Of a stretch of DNA of 64,000 bases, positions 58,458 through 64,000 are shown one piece after another. Made by a program: the position numbers and the translations under genes. This stretch comes from Carallia brachiata (lineage: Eukaryota; Streptophyta; Magnoliopsida; Malpighiales; Rhizophoraceae): contig JADCRB010000061.1 of the NCBI GenBank assembly GCA_021464245.1, positions 21,324-85,323 on the forward strand, given 5' to 3'. Position 1 is the first letter of the stretch, and each line of letters starts with the position of its first letter. The notes under the pieces were generated by a model, which was not told the DNA's origin, ran no database searches, and saw only the letters and a list, made by a program, of their open reading frames with translations.

Positions 58458-60980
58458 TGACGATTCTCTTTGAAGAAATCGCGCCCTAGCTTGCTATGGC
58501 TATATATGTGTATGGTGGCTACCTCTGCACGAGCAAGTCTGCTTGATTTCTTTAGCAGTTTCTTAATAAAACCTTTGACCATATTTCTCATTATCTACAA
58601 TAAATATGCGTCGTGATTTGTTGAAGTTGATGTCTTTTAATTGGTGTAAGATGAAACACATGTTTAAATATTAGTCTAACAATGACAAAGTTAAAATTAC
58701 CAAATTTTGACTAACCTACCATAATTGAAGTTGTCAAACTTGACTAACCTACCAATGTTAAAGTTGCCAAATTAGACTTTGAACGATCATTTTCACATGG
58801 ATGACTTTGAATGCATGTAGATGACTCCAATGCCTATACATATGTCTATGATTTTGGAAGAAAGGTATTTGAGAGTGGGAGAAAATCAAGAGAGAGAAAG
58901 TATTTAGAGTGAAATACTTGAGTGACATTGGGTCTACGTAGGATTTAGACAGTAAGGTATATTGTGTGCAGCTTGTAAAATCTCCTATTTTTAATAGTAG
59001 AATATTTTCTGATTGTCTTTGCCGTGGACGTAAACTTTTGGTCGAACCACGTAAATTCTTGTATCGCGTCGTGTTATTATTTTTGCCAAATTTATTCCGC
59101 AAAATTAATCAGATTAGATCCGTGATCTCGTGATCTAGTGGGTCTATTCACAACATTATTAATAAATAATGTATGTTTACATAATAATATCTGAGCTTTT
59201 CAATATATTTTTTTTAATGGTCATGGGTCGTTCTATATTCTAAACCTTTCTGCTTTTCTTTCCCTTTTTTTTTTCTTTGCTCTAACAATTAATTGGTAAA
59301 ATAAGAGAAGAAATGGCTCATCATGAAGTATTCTCTGCGCTATCGTTCAAAAAAGTATTCTCTCTGTCTCTTTTTCTCCTCTGGCTCCTTTTATCTTCCT
59401 ATGTACCAATGCCCTTATTAGTTGTACTTGGTACACGGTATAATTCTCGATAAATCACACTTTGACCGTAGCCAATCAATATTCAATCTCAATTGGATAC
59501 TATAAGTACATCAACAAATTTTGAAAGTCAAGAACACTACTTTCCAACGATTCAAAGAAAAAAAAAAGCCAATACCACTCCCCGCCATAACGTGTCTCAA
59601 GTTTAATAAATATGTTCTATTTATTCATCCAAATGATTAGAATTTGGTCATACTTAAATTTAAAAGTTTGGATCTATTTTTAAAATTTTACCGTAAATCT
59701 ATAAGCTGTTTTGCAAGTTCCGGATTTTTAGCCTTTTAGCGGTTTATTATTAGAAAAAATACTTAGTGAAATTTTTTTTAGGTAAGATTAAAGTAGGATT
59801 AAAGTAAGATGTTACGTTGAATAATTGAAATTTAAAAAAAAAAAAGATAAACAATTAAATATCATAGAATGAATTGTGTAATTATTGTCAATTTTACTTA
59901 AAATTAAGTCATACATACCGAAGCCCTATTATTAATTGCTTGCAAACTGTTATATTTAAAAAAATAAGCATAGCGATCACGCATGGCGATCACTGTAGTT
60001 ATCCATTTCTTTTCATAAAGAAATGCAGATACAGAATCGTTGATATATAATGGTATATAATATTGCTAAGAGCACCCATAGGAAAAAGATAAAGTCGAAG
60101 ACGTTATGGGGACACCAAGCAGACTGATCTCAAGTGACAATCGTCTAGCAAGGAAACGGTCACCTGCCTTATGATTCCGTACGATTCTACATGCGCTGTT
60201 TGGAAGGATTTCATGAACGCTAGGTTTTTATGCAAGACGGAGGTGGGTTCGCAGATAAAAATAAAAAAACCAAAATCAAAATCAAAATCAAAATTGATTT
60301 GCGCATGACGATCAGAGTGCAAATGCATAATCTAACTCTCATGATTGCACTTTTTGTGGATCTACCTTACCTTTTGCATTATAATCTAGTGTTCATCCCA
60401 CATTTCTAAGAAGAAAAAATGTTTATGGATAAACAAAATAAATAAATAATTTATCTTATATGATATGAAGTGAATTTTTAAAATCTATCATATATCTAAT
60501 TTAGAATTTGTGTCCTCTTATAAAATACTACCTTATAGTCTATTTCAGACGGAACAAATTATTTATTCATTTTATTTGTCCATGAATCCATACCCTTCTT
60601 CGAAATGAAATCAAAAGCACTTCTTGCCTCATTTAACCCTACAAGTCAAAGGAAGGCACTATTGTTCTTCATAGGTTAGTTGCGAAATTGGTCTCTTTCT
60701 TTCAGCCTTCCTGCTCGATCGCAAACCATCTGATCTCACTCCGTGTTGTTTGGTCCGGCGCTTCCTTTTTGGTTCAACACCTGCAAGCTAAAGAGAACAA
60801 CAGAGATAGTCCAAACCGGTAGTTGGAACTTGGAAGTTACCACTCCAAACTTGGGTTAATAAATGCCAATAGAATAATGAAGAGGAATATCAAGAGAAAG
60901 AAGTTAGCTCACTCTGAGTCTCAGGGAGGCGCCTTTTGTGAGTAAATTATAATGAACAACAAAGCTTAGGAAATACATGA
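58458..60980. other. Intergenic
   Basis: The first 130 bp are the 3' flank of lipid transfer gene 2. Short repeats (TTGACTAACCTACCA) occur at 58700-58760. CAAAATCAAAATC.. repeats lie at 60270-60295. Minus-strand ORFs at 58758-59102 and 60104-60328 have no recognised domain. Confidence 0.45.
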
Positions 60981-60984
60981 TTAT

Positions 60985-61292
60985 ATTTATTTTGGTCCTA
61001 AATTTTTATAAATTTTTTTTTTAATTTAGACTTAAATCTTTCAACTTTTTTAATCAAGTTCTAAAATGTTCAGTTCGTTTACAAACTAGTACTTCCGTTA
61101 ATGAAAGTCAGTCAAACCATTAAAATTAACTATTGACCAAACGGAGATAAGGATTTGACTGACTTTCGTTAACGGAAGTATTAGTTTGTAAACGAACTGA
61201 AAATTTTAGAATTTGATTAAAAAAGTTGAAAGATTTAAGAGTAAATTGAAAAAATTTATATAGGTTTAGGACTAAATTGGTTGTAATACTTG
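60985..61292. mobile_element. Hairpin-forming element, family C, copy 1
   Basis: Left arm TTTTGGTCCTAAATTTTTAT, then TCAGTTCGTTTACAAACTAG and AAAGTCAGTCAAACC. The right arm contains the inverted equivalents GACTGACTTTCGTTAACGG, AGTTTGTAAACGAACTGA and TTTAGGACTAAATTGG. The arms pair over about 140 bp around a short loop near 61130. No ORF. Confidence 0.7.
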
Positions 61293-61899
61293 TTTGGATA
61301 GATAGAAAAAGTTAGAGGGAATAAAAAGTGATGAAAGAAATAATAAAAAAAATTATTTTCTCTCTCTACCTAAAGAATACAGTTCGTAAATTTTATTTCA
61401 AATTCAAATCTAATAACTATTATATTATAATTAAGAACATCATTATACAACTACGTAATTTGTAGTGTACAAAAGACACACAATTAATTTAATAATTTAT
61501 TTTTAATTTTAATATATTTTTTACGATCTAATAATTTAAATTTTTATATATTAAATTTAGATCTATTGTGTCTGTAACGAATTTCTTTAACAACAAACAA
61601 TACTTTTCTTCGTCCTCCTTTTTCTTTTTAAACCGCTCTTACTCAAAATTTCACAAATCGGGTCACAACTATTTAAAAAATTCATATTCAATATTTTTTC
61701 ATAATTAATAAAGTAGTGATAAAAGACATAATTTGTACAAAATTTTTTATTTTCCATTTCAATATAATTTACTCTTTTGTAGAGTTATTTACAACATTTG
61801 TAAAAAAATATAAAAGAACAAACTAATAAGTCTAATATTCATAAGTTTAACACATAATTATATTCATTTCCCCAACAAAAATTAAAATGTATGTCCTCT
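61293..61899. other. Spacer between two family C elements
   Basis: AT-rich, no gene. Confidence 0.5.
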
Positions 61900-62215
61900 A
61901 TCAAGATTACACTCATTTTGGTCTTAAACTTTTATAAATTTTTTTAATTTAGTCATAAATCTTTCACCTTTTTCAATCGCGTCCTAAACCTTTTAGTTTT
62001 TTTATAAACTAATATTTCCCTTAACGAAAATCAGTCAAACTGTTATCTCCATTTGATCAATTGTTAATTTTAACGGTTTGACTGACTTTCGTTAACAGAA
62101 GTATTAGTTTGTTAAAGAACTAAAAAGTTTAGAATTCGATTAAAAGAGTTGAAAAGTTTGGGAGAAAATTAATTTAGAAAGATTTAGAATCAAAATGGAT
62201 ATAATCTCCAATAAT
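61900..62215. mobile_element. Hairpin-forming element, family C, copy 2
   Basis: It has the same layout as copy 1: CATTTTGGTCTTAAACTTTT, CGAAAATCAGTCAAAC, then the inverted TTTGACTGACTTTCGTTAAC and AATCAAAATGGATATAATC. It lies about 0.6 kb from copy 1 in the lipid-transfer cluster. Confidence 0.7.
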
Positions 62216-62399
62216 TTGACGTACTCACTTGGAGACTAACAGTAATAATTATTAATTGTAATTTATAAAATATAATGACTAATCATAATTGAGTAATGTG
62301 ATTTTACATCTATAATTGTGCCAAATCTCTACATCTATACAATAAAACTTCTATAATTAAATGTGATTAGAGGAGAGTTAATTATTGACATATACTGAT

Positions 62400-63064
62400 T
62401 TAGCTTTGCTAGGTAGCCGTGTGAATGGACCGGATCAACTGAACTAGTGGGAATGGGTTTGGGTGGCCCATGAGTAACAGACTTAAGGCCGATGTCCACA
62501 TCTCATGGGAATCCTGCATAGTCGGATAGTCCCAACGTCGATCATGCGCGCCTGCAGGCCTGTTGATCTTTACAAATCACTTCAAGTCAAGCACCTTCAG
62601 CAAGAAGCCCAGCCCACAGAGTGCTCAAGGGTTTGACTCTTGCTAAGCTCGATTGATAGTACTAAGTCTACGTTTGATATGATGTTAGTTATATTATTAT
62701 TCGAATTATTCACACACTCTCCAAACATAAACATAATACTACTTAACAAAATTATAAAACATCATTTATACTTTTCTGTTTGGATCTCGTTGGAACATCA
62801 CCTATACTTTCTCATCTGGATCAAAAAAAAAAAAAAAAAAGAGCTTAGCCTACACCTTTGGAATTCCAGCTTCTGGCTCCTTTTAAGGAATGAAATGGCG
62901 TCTCCAAATTAAAGACACCGTGCGTCTTTGGACTCCTCTCCCTGACGCTATTATTTTTCTTAAAATTTTCCGTTTTTCCTTATATAGAGATCACACCCTT
63001 TGTACCCTTGGAGACTCACTTCGCTTCCTTCATTACTCTCAAGACATACATATAATCACGTAGC
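62400..63064 (+). promoter_or_regulatory. Orphan copy of the lipid transfer promoter
   Basis: It carries the palindrome AAAGACACCGTGCGTCTTT (62911-62929), the TATA box TATATAGA (62981-62988) and the shared CTCACTTCGCTTCCT block. No signal peptide or eight-cysteine exon follows before 63800. Part of the region further up (GGGAATCCTGCATAG, AGTCCCAACG) also matches the upstream of copy 1 near 47910. Confidence 0.65.
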
Positions 63065-63810
63065 TCACCCCAAATAATAGGCTAAAATAATGCTTCAACG
63101 CTCCACGCGACTTCTATGGCCGATCATTTAGTAGTGTGGAGTGAAAATGATATCCAGTGAAAGTAAGTTTACAAGTCACAAAACCGGCATGTCTCAATGT
63201 GTAATCAAGCTTTAACTTTCCCTTAGCAAATTTAAAATTTAAGGAATTGAGGCAAGAAACCTGAAAAAAACTTACTCGCAATGTTGGATACGGCAAAGAA
63301 CCAAATATCACAACTCTGTCTGGAACACTTTAATGTTACCCAATGTAGACCACAGGATAGGACACAAGGCAATGCACCAGAAATAATTTAATATGATAAC
63401 GAAATATATGAAAAAAAAGTGTATTAGTTCGACAACTTGCCGTCTCCTCCCTTCCTTTGATTTACACTAGGAGTACGCTTAATCAAGATTTGTTTTCAAC
63501 AAAAATAACAATAAAAATTTAAAATTTTATTTCAAAATTTGACATGTTTTATTATTATTGTTCTATTTTGAAGGTCTCATTGCCACGTCATTCTCATTGC
63601 CTATTGTATTTTTGAAAAAAATACATGAGTACAAAATTTATATACGAGTCTACTATTTAAATTTTAATTATTAATTGAATAGTTAGTTTAGTACAGTTAA
63701 CGTTTTAAATTTAGGAAGTAAACATATATCATTATTTTTTACCTAATTTTTATATTTATATAGTGAAACTTTATATTTTTCTACCTGCGAAAGTTTTTTA
63801 TTTTTAAAAA
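63065..63810. other. Intergenic after the orphan promoter
   Basis: No lipid-transfer coding sequence and no other gene seen. A 65-codon minus-strand ORF at 63114-63311 is not convincing. Confidence 0.5.
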
Positions 63811-63814
63811 TGAA

Positions 63815-64000
63815 ATGAAATGGTGTCTCCAAAGTCCAAACTAAAGACACCGTAGGTCTTTGGACCCATCAGATTACCCCTCTCCCTGAAGCTATTCTTG
63901 TCTTAAAATTTCCCGTTTTCCCCCATATAAAGATCACACCTTGTACCCTTTGAAACTCACTTCGCTTCCTACATTATTCTCTAAGTCTCAAGCAAAGTGC
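63815..64000 (+). promoter_or_regulatory. Fourth lipid transfer promoter, cut by the window edge
   Basis: The palindrome AAAGACACCGTAGGTCTTT (63843-63861), TATAAA at 63926-63931 and the shared ACCTTGTACCCTTTGAAACT and CTCACTTCGCTTCCT blocks are present. By spacing, a start codon would be expected just beyond the right edge, so another lipid transfer gene probably follows. Confidence 0.65.

Noticed and set aside
1..64000. CRISPR arrays, operons or a bacterial-type system
   Set aside because: Genes are intron-split and plant-like throughout. The direct repeats seen are transposon-related and lack regular spacers.

Overview
This is nuclear DNA from a flowering plant. It is AT-rich, its genes are split by many GT-AG introns, and it is full of short transposon remnants. 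The proteins (an isoprenylated heavy-metal protein, a DTX-type MATE transporter, type-1 lipid transfer proteins, a plant VPS53) point to a woody eudicot. I cannot name the species from sequence alone. Exon models were built by hand from splice signals, codon phase and remembered family proteins; nothing was searched.

Layout. 0.2-1.1 kb: broken RPA70-like gene (-). 4.35-5.42 kb: heavy-metal-associated isoprenylated protein with a GC-AG intron (+). 7.8-9.82 kb: DnaJ-72-like J protein (+). 11.4-15.4 kb: mitochondrial-type DEAD-box RNA helicase, RH53/RH9-like (+). 18.9-21.9 kb: MATE efflux transporter (+). 22-26.5 kb: gene-poor, with a MITE and several retroposons. 26.5-27.4 kb: methionyl-tRNA synthetase pseudogene (-). 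27.5-31.2 kb: exon-like pieces of an unidentified minus-strand unit. 32.5-45.7 kb: VPS53, a GARP tethering-complex subunit, with 25 exons on the minus strand and one +1 frameshift. 47.4-47.7 kb: small unknown ORF (-). 48-64 kb: a lipid-transfer-protein cluster with one intact gene, one gene carrying a 967-bp frame-preserving insertion bounded by GT and AG, one promoter copy without a gene, and one promoter at the window edge. Two Mutator-like fold-back elements, a SINE and paired hairpin elements separate these copies.

The single-copy genes have unrelated housekeeping roles: protein folding, mitochondrial RNA processing, transport and Golgi tethering. Only the lipid-transfer genes form a functional cluster. 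The strongest points for follow-up are the insertion in the second lipid-transfer gene, which could act as a new intron, and the frameshift in an otherwise intact VPS53. Next come the near-palindromic 1.8-kb element with its target duplication, the repeated palindrome upstream of every lipid-transfer promoter, and the two pseudogenes with identifiable lesions.
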